This document shows positions 17,945 through 26,757 of a DNA stretch of 64,000 nucleotides, one piece after another (position 1 is the stretch's first letter; each line of letters starts with the position of its first letter). Position numbers and translations under genes: made by a program. The stretch is from Bacteroidetes bacterium OLB10 (GTDB taxonomy: Bacteria > Bacteroidota > Bacteroidia > AKYH767-A > OLB10): positions 1 to 64,000 of the forward strand of contig LNBX01000032.1 in the NCBI GenBank assembly GCA_001567275.1, given 5' to 3'. The notes beneath the pieces are model-generated. The model had not been told where the DNA came from. It saw nothing but the letters and a program-made list of their open reading frames with translations, and did not search any database.

Positions 17945-17973
17945 TTGATTCAACAATATGGGTATTAGTTTAG
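17945..17973 (+). promoter_or_regulatory. Promoter of the barrel protein gene at 17996
   Basis: A -33 TTG (17945-17947), an 18-nt spacer and TAGTTTAG (17966-17973, one mismatch to the Bacteroidota -7 consensus TAnnTTTG) precede the ATG by 22 nt. Confidence 0.4.
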
Positions 17974-17995
17974 CAGAAATTTAAACAGAATAAAA

Positions 17996-18871
17996 ATGAA
18001 AAAACTCATGTTCATGGCATCAGGCATTGCCCTGTGCCTGTCGGCTGCGCAAGCCCAGGATTTTAAACAAAAAGGTGGCGACAATAACCTTCAGTTGTTG
18101 TTTGCTCCATTTGGAAGCAATCCGATTTCACTTAACGAAGGAATCACCTACCGCAGATTTCTTAAAGACGGATCAATGGCTGTAAGGCTGAGCTTATCAG
18201 TAAGCAGTTCAAAAGAAACTGATGTATTACAACAATCTGATGATACACTTTCTTTCCCAACATCTGTTTTTTATAATGGACCTTTCCCCGGAGGAGCAAA
18301 TTTCGATTTAATAACAGGAATGAATCCCGAAACCAATCTGGTGACTAAAGAAAGTGGATTCAGTATCCGCCCCGGATTTGAAAAACATCTTGCAGGAACA
18401 GAAAGACTTTCACCTTACTTTGGTGCTGAGATTGTTTTCTCAAGTTCTAAAACTAAAATTTCTCGCGATACTATTGTAGTAAGTGATTTCACTGCAACAG
18501 TAACTGATACCCTTTCTGATGATGTTACTATTTCCGCTCCATGGAAAACACAATCATTAGGTACAACTTATGGCAGCAAAACTTTTGGTGTGAATCTGAT
18601 TGCAGGAATGGATTATTATTTCACTAAAAATCTTTCCTTGGGTGCTGAATTTGGTTTTGGATTTTACAGTACAAAATATACTGATTACGATTCTGATTAT
18701 CTGAAAGTAACAGATACTGCACCTGTAGTAGGACCTGATCCAAATGGTGTTTCTTCTGCAACTGTAACACATTCAACTACTGTTGAAAGCAATCCTTCAC
18801 TGAAACGTGGAAAAGATTCCGGTTTTGGACCTGTTGTAACTGCAAGAATTAAATTAGGTTGGTTGTTCTGA
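17996..18871 (+). CDS. Outer membrane beta-barrel protein
   Basis: 291 residues. The signal peptide MKKLMFMASGIALCLSAAQA is followed by alternating amphipathic strands (ISLNEGITYRRFL, MAVRLSLSVSSS, GVNLIAGMDYYF, LSLGAEFGFGFYSTKY). The C-terminal strand VTARIKLGWLF ends in phenylalanine, as outer-membrane barrels do. This predicts a roughly 8-10-stranded barrel in the outer membrane; the ligand is unknown. It is transcribed alone, with a promoter at 17945 and a strong terminator right after it. Confidence 0.82.
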   Translation: MKKLMFMASGIALCLSAAQAQDFKQKGGDNNLQLLFAPFGSNPISLNEGITYRRFLKDGSMAVRLSLSVSSSKETDVLQQSDDTLSFPTSVFYNGPFPGGANFDLITGMNPETNLVTKESGFSIRPGFEKHLAGTERLSPYFGAEIVFSSSKTKISRDTIVVSDFTATVTDTLSDDVTISAPWKTQSLGTTYGSKTFGVNLIAGMDYYFTKNLSLGAEFGFGFYSTKYTDYDSDYLKVTDTAPVVGPDPNGVSSATVTHSTTVESNPSLKRGKDSGFGPVVTARIKLGWLF

Positions 18872-18890
18872 TAGAATAATCGGTACGAGC

Positions 18891-18926
18891 AAAAGAGCCG
18901 CTGCACTTATGTGCAGCGGCTCTTTT
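18891..18926. terminator. Strong bidirectional terminator
   Basis: A perfect 16-bp stem (arms 18891-18906 and 18911-18926) with a TTAT loop and A/T runs on both sides. It ends the barrel gene on the plus strand and, on the minus strand, the transcript coming from the ChaA-type exchanger region. Confidence 0.9.
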
Positions 18927-18935
18927 ATTTCTTTT

Positions 18936-19169
18936 CTAATTGTTGTTTTGAGGCTTCCGTTGATTCATTGCCAGACGTACACGGAAGAGTTTTTCGTCAG
19001 AGCGCTCTCTGATAAACAATGGAACAGGCATGATAACTCCAATCACTACTTTCACCATTAGCAAAGCTATGGAAAAACTATAATTATTGAATAACCAGAT
19101 TCCAAAGAAATGACAGATATACAATTGTCGGGTCAAGCAATAAAAAAGTAATTTCGATCGCTGCATCAT
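18936..19169 (-). CDS. Possible small membrane protein
   Basis: 77-residue reading frame with two hydrophobic segments (about 9-28 and 31-49) and a basic polar tail (RERSDEKLFRVRLAMNQRKPQ). It starts 39 bp after the stop of the exchanger gene on the same strand and ends 9 bp before a strong terminator, the position of a last operon gene. Against it, the start codon overlaps a 9-bp inverted repeat (19166-19192) and no family is recognised. Confidence 0.35.
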   Translation of the reverse strand: MMQRSKLLFYCLTRQLYICHFFGIWLFNNYSFSIALLMVKVVIGVIMPVPLFIRERSDEKLFRVRLAMNQRKPQNNN

Positions 19170-19208
19170 TCTGGTGTTTTACTCCAGAATGAAACAATAT
19201 CACTGTTA

Positions 19209-20306
19209 TCAGGGATTAATTGTTAAGAAAATATAAGCAATCAGGTTAACCAATAGTACTACACCATATACTGCATTACTTCGTCCACCGATTAATGAAA
19301 TCATGACTGTAAAAATTGAAATCACCAAAAGGATGATGGATAACAAATCCAGTCCCAGCACAAGTGGAAAATCATAAATATAACTGGCAAGTGATACGAC
19401 AGGAATAGTAAGTCCGATACTTGCAATAGCTGATCCTAATGCGAGATTCAGGCTGGTTTGGAGTTTGTTTTTTCGTGCTGCACTTACAGCCGCAATTCCT
19501 TCAGGCAATAATATTACAGCAGCAATGATGATTCCTACCAGACTTTTTGGAAGTCCGTAATGAACTATTACTTTTTCTAAAGGAAGCGATAAACTTTTAG
19601 CCAATAACACAACAATCGTCAGACTTATCAGCAGAAAAACAATACTTATAAAAAATGCAGTTTTTGAAATTGCATGTCGCTTGTCCTCAGTAACATCATC
19701 TCCATCGGTAATAAAATACTCTCTGTGCCCAACTGTTTGTGCAGAAATGAAAGCTGCATAAATGGCAATACATGCAAAAAATTCAAACAAAATCTGTGCT
19801 TCTGTATAATAAGGCCCGGGTTCGCCTTTGGTAAAAGTGGGTAATATCATTGTAAAGGCTACAATAGAAATGAGCGAAACCAAAGCAATTTTTACAGAGT
19901 GCGGAGAAAATGTTTGGGTGTGAAACTTTCGGCCTCCGATAAACAAACTCAGACCAACAATACCATTCAGCAACAGCATTACGGCAGAATAAACAGTATC
20001 TCTTGCAAACGATGCATATTGTTCGCCACCGGTAATCATCAATGAAACAATGATGGCTACTTCAATAATTGTGATAGACACTGCGAGAATAATTGTTCCA
20101 TAAGGTTCGCCAACACGGTGAGCGACTATTTCGGAATGATGTACTGCTGACATTACACATATTACCAGTAAAACTCCGGCAATAACCTGAAACATGAAAT
20201 TGTTGTCGAGATATCCTGATAAATAAAGTATAACTGCCAGTATGGGTACTGACGTTGTCCATTCATAAAATTTTCTTACTTTACTTACCTTAGTATCTTC
20301 TCCCAT
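19209..20306 (-). CDS. ChaA/y4hA-type cation (Ca2+ or Na+)/proton exchanger
   Basis: 365 residues with about 11 hydrophobic helices in the CaCA-superfamily pattern. Both alpha-repeats carry the key acids: GEPYGTIILAVSITIIEVAIIVS in the first half and LLPEGIAAVSAARKN ... ALGSAIASIGLTIP in the second. The acidic middle loop (YFITDGDDVTEDKR) is typical of ChaA-like exchangers. It should export Ca2+ or Na+ in exchange for H+ across the inner membrane; the ion cannot be decided from sequence. Confidence 0.88.
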   Translation of the reverse strand: MGEDTKVSKVRKFYEWTTSVPILAVILYLSGYLDNNFMFQVIAGVLLVICVMSAVHHSEIVAHRVGEPYGTIILAVSITIIEVAIIVSLMITGGEQYASFARDTVYSAVMLLLNGIVGLSLFIGGRKFHTQTFSPHSVKIALVSLISIVAFTMILPTFTKGEPGPYYTEAQILFEFFACIAIYAAFISAQTVGHREYFITDGDDVTEDKRHAISKTAFFISIVFLLISLTIVVLLAKSLSLPLEKVIVHYGLPKSLVGIIIAAVILLPEGIAAVSAARKNKLQTSLNLALGSAIASIGLTIPVVSLASYIYDFPLVLGLDLLSIILLVISIFTVMISLIGGRSNAVYGVVLLVNLIAYIFLTINP

Positions 20307-20348
20307 TTAAAATTTTAATAATTTAAAATTTATTGATATCTATCTTAC

Positions 20349-20915
20349 TTAGTGCATACATCCCATGTAAATTTCTGCTTTAACTTTAAAACTTTTATTT
20401 TCAATATTTTTTAAAACTGCAAGAATGCTATCTGCATTTTCTTCAGTATCATATAATCCCACTACCAGTGCAATTGTTTTTTCTCTGGCACCTAATTGAT
20501 AAAAATCCAAATATTCCAAACTTAAATTTTCAGATGGAAACCGTCTTGGAAAGTAATCCCCTGCATACATTTCGTCTTCGTCATTGTCAGGTAATGCAAT
20601 TAAATTCTTTGACTCATTATAATATCTTCCCATTGTGTCTATAGGTATATTCAATTTCTGATGGAGGTCAAACATTTTTTGGTGAAGCATTGCATAATCA
20701 GGGCTTGTATCAGCAATCACAACAAACAAAGTAGCGTATTCAGAAGTATCTTCAGCCTCAACATTTATTGCAGAATCATTAATCTTTAAAATTTTATCTA
20801 AATCCAAGCCCTCTATTTGAACGCTATTTTTACTTTGTTGTGTTTTTTGGGATTCACATGATGATAATAGAACCAACAGCAATATTAATGTGTTCAAACT
20901 TATTTTTTTATACAT
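20349..20915 (-). CDS. Lipoprotein of unknown function
   Basis: 188 residues. A lipoprotein signal is evident: MYKKISLNTLILLLVLLSSC with the lipidated cysteine about residue 19. The mature part is soluble and acidic, with short helical segments (YAMLHQKMFDLHQKLNIPIDTMGRYYNE). A segment about a repeat-like value (KTIALVVGLYDTEENADSILAVLKN) resembles SPOR-like folds, but I do not claim that. The next gene on this strand is the exchanger, 42 bp away. Confidence 0.75.
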   Translation of the reverse strand: MYKKISLNTLILLLVLLSSCESQKTQQSKNSVQIEGLDLDKILKINDSAINVEAEDTSEYATLFVVIADTSPDYAMLHQKMFDLHQKLNIPIDTMGRYYNESKNLIALPDNDEDEMYAGDYFPRRFPSENLSLEYLDFYQLGAREKTIALVVGLYDTEENADSILAVLKNIENKSFKVKAEIYMGCMH

Positions 20916-20973
20916 AATAACTTATTCGGGGTATCCACTATATGTTATTTACAAAAATAAATATTTTACAACA

Positions 20974-21696
20974 CTAATCTAACGCATGCTGCCGATTCCA
21001 TGCAAGCACTTTCACTCCATCAGAAAAATGAGTTATATCAGGACGTTTTGTCAGATTTATTTGGCCCGATGTGTAATGTATATTGAGTTTTGAAATATCA
21101 ACATCTTTTATCTCCCATTCCTTATGATGAACATAATAGCGATAAACTTTGTCTGATTTGATGAGATACAAACAATAGCGTTCGGTAAGCCATTTGTCTA
21201 ATTCTGTTTTGAAATGTATATTCTCTTTCACTTCGTAATCCACATCCATACTTAATTGTGATGATTTGCTGTTTGCTTTATAATTATTTTCAGAACGGCA
21301 AATCTCAGCTTTTGTGTAAGGAAGACCGGATAATGTTTTTGCAATAAGTGCCGATAAATATTTTTGTGCCAGGATGTTTATAAAATATACCCCTCTCTTG
21401 CTATCATTATTAATATAGGTTCTTACATTCAATTCGTCAAAATCTGAAATAAATTTAAGTGCAGGCACATTTTTGTATTTCATTTTCTGCATTGTGAATG
21501 CAACCAATGAAACATAAGCATCGCCATTAAATGTATCGACATTTAATTTCTTAGGAACAATTTGTCTAAGTATATTAAATGGCACTTTCCAGTGTAAAAA
21601 CAACACCTTATTCCACTCCTGATAATAGGACCATTTTCCTTCAGGCAAATCAAAAGGAATATGTTCTGCATCTAAAGCTATTTGACCATTATCCAT
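20974..21696 (-). CDS. DUF2071 (YqjF-like) family protein
   Basis: 240 residues with the DUF2071 pattern: WNKVLFLHWKVPFNILRQIVPKKLNVDTFNGDAYVSLVAFTM at residues 28-70, then FDELNVRTYI and KRGVYFINILAQ. It is an intracellular protein of unknown biochemical role, structurally related to acetoacetate decarboxylase-like folds. It has no signal peptide. Ordinary codon use for the window. Confidence 0.85.
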   Translation of the reverse strand: MDNGQIALDAEHIPFDLPEGKWSYYQEWNKVLFLHWKVPFNILRQIVPKKLNVDTFNGDAYVSLVAFTMQKMKYKNVPALKFISDFDELNVRTYINNDSKRGVYFINILAQKYLSALIAKTLSGLPYTKAEICRSENNYKANSKSSQLSMDVDYEVKENIHFKTELDKWLTERYCLYLIKSDKVYRYYVHHKEWEIKDVDISKLNIHYTSGQINLTKRPDITHFSDGVKVLAWNRQHALD

Positions 21697-21748
21697 ATAA
21701 CACTTTATTCTTGGATGCTTGAAAGAATGCTAATGTTGTCACACTACT

Positions 21749-21871
21749 TCAACCTTTTATTTGAATAAATTCTTCAAAACGTTCTTTGTAATGTTCGGCA
21801 ATGGCAATTCTCTTCTTTTGAGCAAGGCTGAGAAACTGCTGAATCAGACTCAAATTAAGCGCGTCTTTCAT
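21749..21871 (-). CDS. Possible 40-residue helical peptide
   Basis: A short frame starting with ATG 21 bp after the stop of the acyl-CoA dehydrogenase gene on the same strand. The product is amphipathic (MKDALNLSLIQQFLSLAQKK, then AEHYKERFEEFIQIKG) and could be one long helix. No family is recognised and the length alone gives little support. Confidence 0.3.
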   Translation of the reverse strand: MKDALNLSLIQQFLSLAQKKRIAIAEHYKERFEEFIQIKG

Positions 21872-21892
21872 TCAACAATTACATAAAGTCAT

Positions 21893-23032
21893 TTACTTGA
21901 GCAACTCGCGTGCGATAACCAGTTTTTGTATTTCGGAAGTTCCTTCACCGATGGTACACAGCTTGCTGTCGCGATAAAATTTTTCTACCGGAAAATCTTT
22001 GGTATAACCATATCCTCCGAAAATCTGTACTGCCTCTGTACTGGTATAAACTGCCGTCTCCGAAGCATAATACTTTGCATAAGCCGATTGTTGAGTCACT
22101 TTCTCACCACGGTTTTTAAGGTCGGCAGCCTGCAGGGTAAGCAACTCTGCAGCTTCAATGCGTGTGGCCATATCAGCAAGTTTAAATCCTATTGCCTGGA
22201 ATCCTGCAATGGGTTGCCCAAACTGATGACGCTCTTTTGAATATTTTACTGCAGCATCAAAAGCACCTTTGGCAATGCCCAGTGAAAGTGCTGCAATAGA
22301 AATGCGACCACCATCCAATATTTTCATTGCCTGCTTAAATCCTTCGCCTTCTTTGCCCAACATATTTGACATAGGCACGCGGCAGTCTTCAAAAACCATT
22401 TCAGCGGTTTCGCTGCAACGCATACCCAGTTTGTTTTCTTTTTTTCCTGCTTTGAATCCCGGTGTGCCACGCTCCACAACCAACGCTGTGATGCCGTTTG
22501 AATCGAGCAACTCACCTGTACGCACAAGCACCACTGCCACATCGCCACTCTTGCCATGTGTAATCCAGTTTTTAGTTCCGTTTATTACCCAACTGTCACC
22601 GTCTTTCTTAGCCACACACTGCATGCGCATAGCATCGCTGCCGGTATTGGCTTCGGTAAGTCCCCAAGCACCAATCCACTCTGCGGTAGCAAGTTTTGGC
22701 AACCATTTTTTCTTTTGTTCTTCATTACCAAACGTCATGATATGACCTGTACAAAGCGAATTATGTGCTGCCATGGAAAGTCCTACTGCACCACAAACAC
22801 GGGCTACTTCAACAATTGCTGTAACATATTCGAAATAGCTGAGTCCTGCACCACCATATTCTGTTGGTACCAACACTCCCATGAGGCCTGTTTCGCCCAT
22901 TTTCTTAAATACTTCCACAGGAAATTCCTGCGACTCATCCCACTTCATCACATTGGGACGGATGTGTTTTTCGGCAAAATCTTTTACGGTTTGAGCAATA
23001 AGTTGCTGGTTCTCTGTAGGTGCAAATTCCAT
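21893..23032 (-). CDS. Acyl-CoA dehydrogenase
   Basis: 379 residues, full length for the short-chain/butyryl-CoA dehydrogenase group. Landmarks: GAWGLTEANTGSDAM (FAD/substrate signature 1, about 123-137), KNWITHG, and the C-terminal QIFGGYGYTKDFPVEKFYRDSKL with GEGTSEIQ. The catalytic Glu is expected just before or within this last segment. It catalyses the FAD-dependent first step of beta-oxidation and passes electrons to ETF. A -7-like TATCTTTG at 23075-23082 lies 43 bp upstream. Confidence 0.95.
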   Translation of the reverse strand: MEFAPTENQQLIAQTVKDFAEKHIRPNVMKWDESQEFPVEVFKKMGETGLMGVLVPTEYGGAGLSYFEYVTAIVEVARVCGAVGLSMAAHNSLCTGHIMTFGNEEQKKKWLPKLATAEWIGAWGLTEANTGSDAMRMQCVAKKDGDSWVINGTKNWITHGKSGDVAVVLVRTGELLDSNGITALVVERGTPGFKAGKKENKLGMRCSETAEMVFEDCRVPMSNMLGKEGEGFKQAMKILDGGRISIAALSLGIAKGAFDAAVKYSKERHQFGQPIAGFQAIGFKLADMATRIEAAELLTLQAADLKNRGEKVTQQSAYAKYYASETAVYTSTEAVQIFGGYGYTKDFPVEKFYRDSKLCTIGEGTSEIQKLVIARELLK

Positions 23033-23188
23033 TGTAATAATTGTTAAAGTTTAAACTGTATTTTCAGCAGGCGGCAAAGATAAAAAATGGTTGCTGATGA
23101 TGCTATGGGAGTGTCATTTTATCTGATTTACGTCAGGGGGCTTTGCATCCTCATTTATTCTGAATACTTTCGGAAAAAATTACATTAC

Positions 23189-23196
23189 TAAATTTG
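23189..23196 (+). promoter_or_regulatory. -7 element of a near-leaderless promoter (aminotransferase gene)
   Basis: TAAATTTG matches the Bacteroidota -7 consensus perfectly and ends 4 nt before the ATG at 23201, so the transcript would begin at or near the start codon. No clear -33 TTG is seen at the usual spacing. Confidence 0.4.
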
Positions 23197-23200
23197 CTGA

Positions 23201-24487
23201 ATGGAAGATATTATTGAAAAAACGGAAGCGCGTACTGCATCGCTTATGGCCGAAACGCTTATAGGCTCTGAAATTATAAAACTCGCTGCCGAAGTAAATG
23301 AAAAAATAAAGCAAGGTGCTACGGTTCACAACCTGACAATTGGCGATTTTAATCCAGCCATTTTTCCCATACCTGACGATTTAAAAAATGAAATCATTCA
23401 AGCATATCAGCAGGGAATAACCAATTATCCTGCAGCCAATGGTCAGCCTGAATTGCGAAAGGCCGTTTCTGCTTATATCAAAAAATATCAGAAGCTGGAT
23501 TACTCGGCCAATGAAATTCTGATTTCGGGAGGTGCACGTCCGCTTATTTATGCCATCTACAAAACCATTATTGATCCGGGCGACAAAGTGATTTTTCCAA
23601 TACCATCATGGAACAACAACCATTACTGCCATTTATCACAGGCACAACCTGTAGCCATTGAAACATTGCCTCAGAATAATTTTATGCCTAATGCCTCTGA
23701 ACTGAAAGAACATATTTCATCGGCAGCACTGGTGGCATTATGTTCGCCACAAAACCCTACAGGAACGGTATTCAGCAAGGCACAACTCAACGACATTTGC
23801 GAACTTATAATTGCTGAAAACAAAAAACGTAAAAACAAAAAGCCGCTGTACCTGATGTATGACCAGATTTATATGGCACTTACGTTTGGCAATACGCGAC
23901 ATGTAGATCCTGTGTCACTGCATCCTGAGTTACGTCCTTACACTATTTATGTTGACGGATTGTCGAAAGCATTTTCGGCAACAGGATTGCGTGTGGGCTG
24001 GGCTTTTGGTCCGGAAACTATTATTGAAAAAATGAAATCCATTCTCTCGCATGTGGGAGCATGGTCGCCAAAACCCGAACAAGTGGCTACTGCACATTTT
24101 CTGAGTAAAGAACATGTTGTAGATAATTTTCTGATTCATTACAAAAGTGAAGTAGAAAAAAGGCTGAATTCTTTTTATGACGGATTTACACAACTGAAAA
24201 AAGAAGGATTACCCGTAGATGTTATTGACCCGCAGGCTGCAATTTATCTGACCGTTCAGATAAATATTCTGAATAAAAAACTTCCTGATGGAAGTCGCAT
24301 CAGAAATTCAGCAGATATTACTTCGTTTCTGATTAATCATGCACAGGTGGCGCTGGTACCATTCTCAGCATTTGGAGCTTCTGAAACTTCAGCATGGTTT
24401 AGGTTGTCGGTAGGTACGGCACACATGCAGGATATTTCTTCTATCTTCAAAAACCTTCGCACAGCATTAGCGAAGCTCACCGACTGA
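23201..24487 (+). CDS. Class I/II pyridoxal-phosphate-dependent aminotransferase
   Basis: 428 residues with the fold type I aspartate-aminotransferase pattern: NYPAANGQPELRKAVSAYIKK, SPQNPTGTVFS, YDQIYMALTFG, then the PLP-binding lysine K256 in GLSKAFSATGLRVGWAFGP, and WFRLSVGTAH near the end. It resembles the aspartate/aromatic group; the amino acid specificity is not readable. Its 3' end overlaps the convergent EamA gene by 21 bp (24467-24487). Confidence 0.92.
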   Translation: MEDIIEKTEARTASLMAETLIGSEIIKLAAEVNEKIKQGATVHNLTIGDFNPAIFPIPDDLKNEIIQAYQQGITNYPAANGQPELRKAVSAYIKKYQKLDYSANEILISGGARPLIYAIYKTIIDPGDKVIFPIPSWNNNHYCHLSQAQPVAIETLPQNNFMPNASELKEHISSAALVALCSPQNPTGTVFSKAQLNDICELIIAENKKRKNKKPLYLMYDQIYMALTFGNTRHVDPVSLHPELRPYTIYVDGLSKAFSATGLRVGWAFGPETIIEKMKSILSHVGAWSPKPEQVATAHFLSKEHVVDNFLIHYKSEVEKRLNSFYDGFTQLKKEGLPVDVIDPQAAIYLTVQINILNKKLPDGSRIRNSADITSFLINHAQVALVPFSAFGASETSAWFRLSVGTAHMQDISSIFKNLRTALAKLTD

Positions 24488-25357
24488 GCGGTTTCGGGTA
24501 CGGTACTGCAGAAAACTGTGTATGAACACCGAGCTGATGACAATGGCTGCACCGAGGTAAAATCCCCCGCTCAGCAATTCGTCTTCCTTGAAAAGAATAA
24601 TGGCCAGTACAATGCTGTAAAGCGGTTCGAGATTTACAGAAAGGTTCATGGTGAATGCACTTATTTTTTTCAATGCTTCGAGTGATAAAGTAAATGCAAC
24701 AGAGGTGCATACCACGCTCAGCAGAATGAGCCATAGCCAGTCTATTCCTTTTGGAATTTCGAAACTGAAATTAAACACCGGCAACAACCATGGAAGAATG
24801 ACAGAGAGAAACACAAAACCACTGATGAGCTCTATAAATGTTACGGGTGCAGGTTCGTCCTGATAAACAAACTTCTTGTTGAGAATGGTGAACAGCGCAC
24901 CGAGAAATGCACTTACCAAAGCGAGTACAATTCCCAGTGCATACATTTTCTGAAATGCAAAAATGATGTAGATACCTGCAATCACAAACAATGCAAGCAC
25001 AATATTTCCTTTATTGATTTTTTCGCGGAAAAATACCGGCTCGAGCAATGCAGAAAACAACGACACTGACGAAAAACAACTCAGTGCAATAGATACATTC
25101 GACTCTTTGATGGAGCCATAAAACGTAAGCCAGTGCATACACACTACACAACCGGTAATGATGATGGAAGCAAGTCTTTTGCGCTCCGGAAGTTTGAAAC
25201 TGCTATGTCTGAGCATAAACGGAATCAATGCCACAGCACTTATGATCATCCTGTACCATACAATCATCACGGCATTCATGCCAATGGCTTTCCCGAAAAT
25301 TCCGGTAAAGCCCCATAGCAAAATGGACACATGCATCTGAATGTATGCCTTGCGCAT
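24467..25357 (-). CDS. DMT-superfamily EamA transporter
   Basis: 296 residues with about ten hydrophobic helices in two EamA halves (first about 5-135, second about 145-285). Features include LWGFTGIFGKAIG, VVCMHWLTFYGSIKESNVSIA, LGALFTILNKKFV and the final SLNLEPLYSIVLAIILFKED-type helix. Such drug/metabolite transporters export amino acids or other metabolites; the substrate is unknown. It is three bases downstream of maf on the same strand, so probably cotranscribed. Confidence 0.9.
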   Translation of the reverse strand: MRKAYIQMHVSILLWGFTGIFGKAIGMNAVMIVWYRMIISAVALIPFMLRHSSFKLPERKRLASIIITGCVVCMHWLTFYGSIKESNVSIALSCFSSVSLFSALLEPVFFREKINKGNIVLALFVIAGIYIIFAFQKMYALGIVLALVSAFLGALFTILNKKFVYQDEPAPVTFIELISGFVFLSVILPWLLPVFNFSFEIPKGIDWLWLILLSVVCTSVAFTLSLEALKKISAFTMNLSVNLEPLYSIVLAIILFKEDELLSGGFYLGAAIVISSVFIHSFLQYRTRNRSVGELR

Positions 25358-25360
25358 AAC

Positions 25361-25939
25361 TTAAAAATGATGGAGATACTGATACACTTTTCGGGTGGGC
25401 AATCCCATTACATTATAAAAACAGCCGTTGATTTTTTCGATACAGGTAAGCCCGAACCAATCCTGAATACCATAGGAGCCTGCTTTGTCAAATGGTTTGT
25501 AATGCTCAATGTAAAACAAAATTTCCTGAATACCATATTCTCTGAAATGCACTTCGCTCCTGTCGAAAAATACTTCTTTTTTTTCGGTTGAAGAAATACA
25601 TACGCCCGTGTACACTTCATGCATTTTGCCGCTGAGCATGGTGAGCATGTGTATGGCTTCATCTTTACCGGCAGGTTTGTTAAGTACCTTTTCGTCATAA
25701 ACCACAATAGTGTCGGCAGTAATCAGCAATTCGGCTTCTTTTAAATCCTTTACAGCAGTCAATGCTTTTTTCAGAGCGAGATGCAGTACAATTTGTTCGT
25801 TTTTGAGATGTGAAGGAAACGTTTCGTCTGTCTGAAAACTTCGCACTTCCACAGGAATATTCATCATATCGAACAGTTGTTTGCGTCTGGGCGATTGTGA
25901 TGCAAGAATAATTTTTCGGTGTTGCAATCCGGGAATCAT
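25361..25939 (-). CDS. maf: Maf-family nucleotide pyrophosphatase
   Basis: 192 residues. Diagnostic elements are LASQSPRRKQLFDMM at the N-terminus (SxSPRR phosphate loop), the DETFP segment, ITADTIVVYDEKVLNKP (active-site D in ADTIV) and AGSYGIQDWFGLTCIEKINGCFYNVMGLP. Maf proteins hydrolyse non-canonical or modified NTPs such as dTTP/UTP or m7GTP (YhdE/YceF groups). The subgroup is not assigned. Encoded directly before eamA (3-bp gap). Confidence 0.93.
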   Translation of the reverse strand: MIPGLQHRKIILASQSPRRKQLFDMMNIPVEVRSFQTDETFPSHLKNEQIVLHLALKKALTAVKDLKEAELLITADTIVVYDEKVLNKPAGKDEAIHMLTMLSGKMHEVYTGVCISSTEKKEVFFDRSEVHFREYGIQEILFYIEHYKPFDKAGSYGIQDWFGLTCIEKINGCFYNVMGLPTRKVYQYLHHF

Positions 25940-25977
25940 ACAATAAGTAAGCTGTGCAAAGTAAAGAATTTCTGTGG

Positions 25978-26260
25978 CAAGACAGCCGACTGTTTATAAT
26001 ATAGCTAAACGTGTTTTTTGAATCATAGTGAGGTTTGATTAATGTCTATGCACAATCTGAATTTTAATAGTTGTGCTTTAAAAATATTTGATTATTTTGT
26101 CAGGTTGATATAAACTGCCAACACTTCCTTACAACCTCCTTTTAATTCAACTCATTCAGAACAGTGAGGATATTATACTATTGAAGTTGATATTCGTATT
26201 TAATCATCAGTGAAAATACAAAACTCACTGCACGGTTTGTGAAACCTTGAAAGGTTAGTG
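25978..26260 (+). pseudogene. Decayed fragment of a T9SS cargo gene (copy of 29642-31183)
   Basis: This stretch aligns with two parts of the intact gene downstream: 25978-26019 with about 30306-30347, then onward with 30940-31190. The intervening roughly 608 bp are missing. The join falls in a 16-bp sequence present at both ends in the intact gene (30332 and 30940), which points to deletion between direct repeats. The frame is broken, for example a TAG after VFFES. The 3' part corresponds to the sorting domain. It lies between maf and the XRE regulator. Confidence 0.85.
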
Positions 26261-26402
26261 TATTCGCCTGAATTGAGAAATGCTAAAATCTACAATAATG
26301 TTTTCAAACAGTGCCCTTTGTTTAAGATGTAATAATAACGTACAATTTATAACGACTATTTTAGAAACTATTTCTTAAAATATAGTTTAATCTATAAAAT
26401 AA

Positions 26403-26642
26403 TTAAAGTTTGATTTCCATAAAAAACTGATGCAATGATATTCTATGGATATTTAGAATTCTTATCAATGATTTTAACGTTATGTTTGTTCCTGACTCAA
26501 TACGCCAATATTGTTTTCGATCTAAATCATTTTCAATAGCAAAAGTTTCATAACTCTTCCACCCTTTTCTTATACGCAATTCCTTTAAAGCCTGCCCTAT
26601 TAGCTTTAAATTTTTTTCTATTCGTACATCATTCTGCTTCAT
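26403..26642 (-). CDS. XRE-family helix-turn-helix regulator
   Basis: 79 residues, essentially a single HTH_3 domain: IGQALKELRIRKGWKSYETFAIENDLDRKQYWRIESGTNITLKSLIRILN at about 15-65, with the usual IE.G turn after the recognition helix. There is no extra sensing domain. It is divergent from the T9SS cargo gene at 26758 (115-bp gap) and flanked by repeated fragments, so it may belong to a mobile or accessory segment. The target is not known. Confidence 0.85.
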   Translation of the reverse strand: MKQNDVRIEKNLKLIGQALKELRIRKGWKSYETFAIENDLDRKQYWRIESGTNITLKSLIRILNIHRISLHQFFMEIKL

Positions 26643-26757
26643 TTCGGAAGCAATGATGTTATTTGTTATCTAAAATAATTACGGCATATATTGCACATTT
26701 GATTTCTTTTTAATGCTTTTGAAAATAAAATTATTCTCACCTCAAAAATCTATTCAT

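Noticed and set aside
19166-19192. 9-bp inverted repeat considered as terminator of the exchanger gene
   Set aside because: No T-run follows on the minus strand and it overlaps the start of a possible small gene, so its role is undecided.
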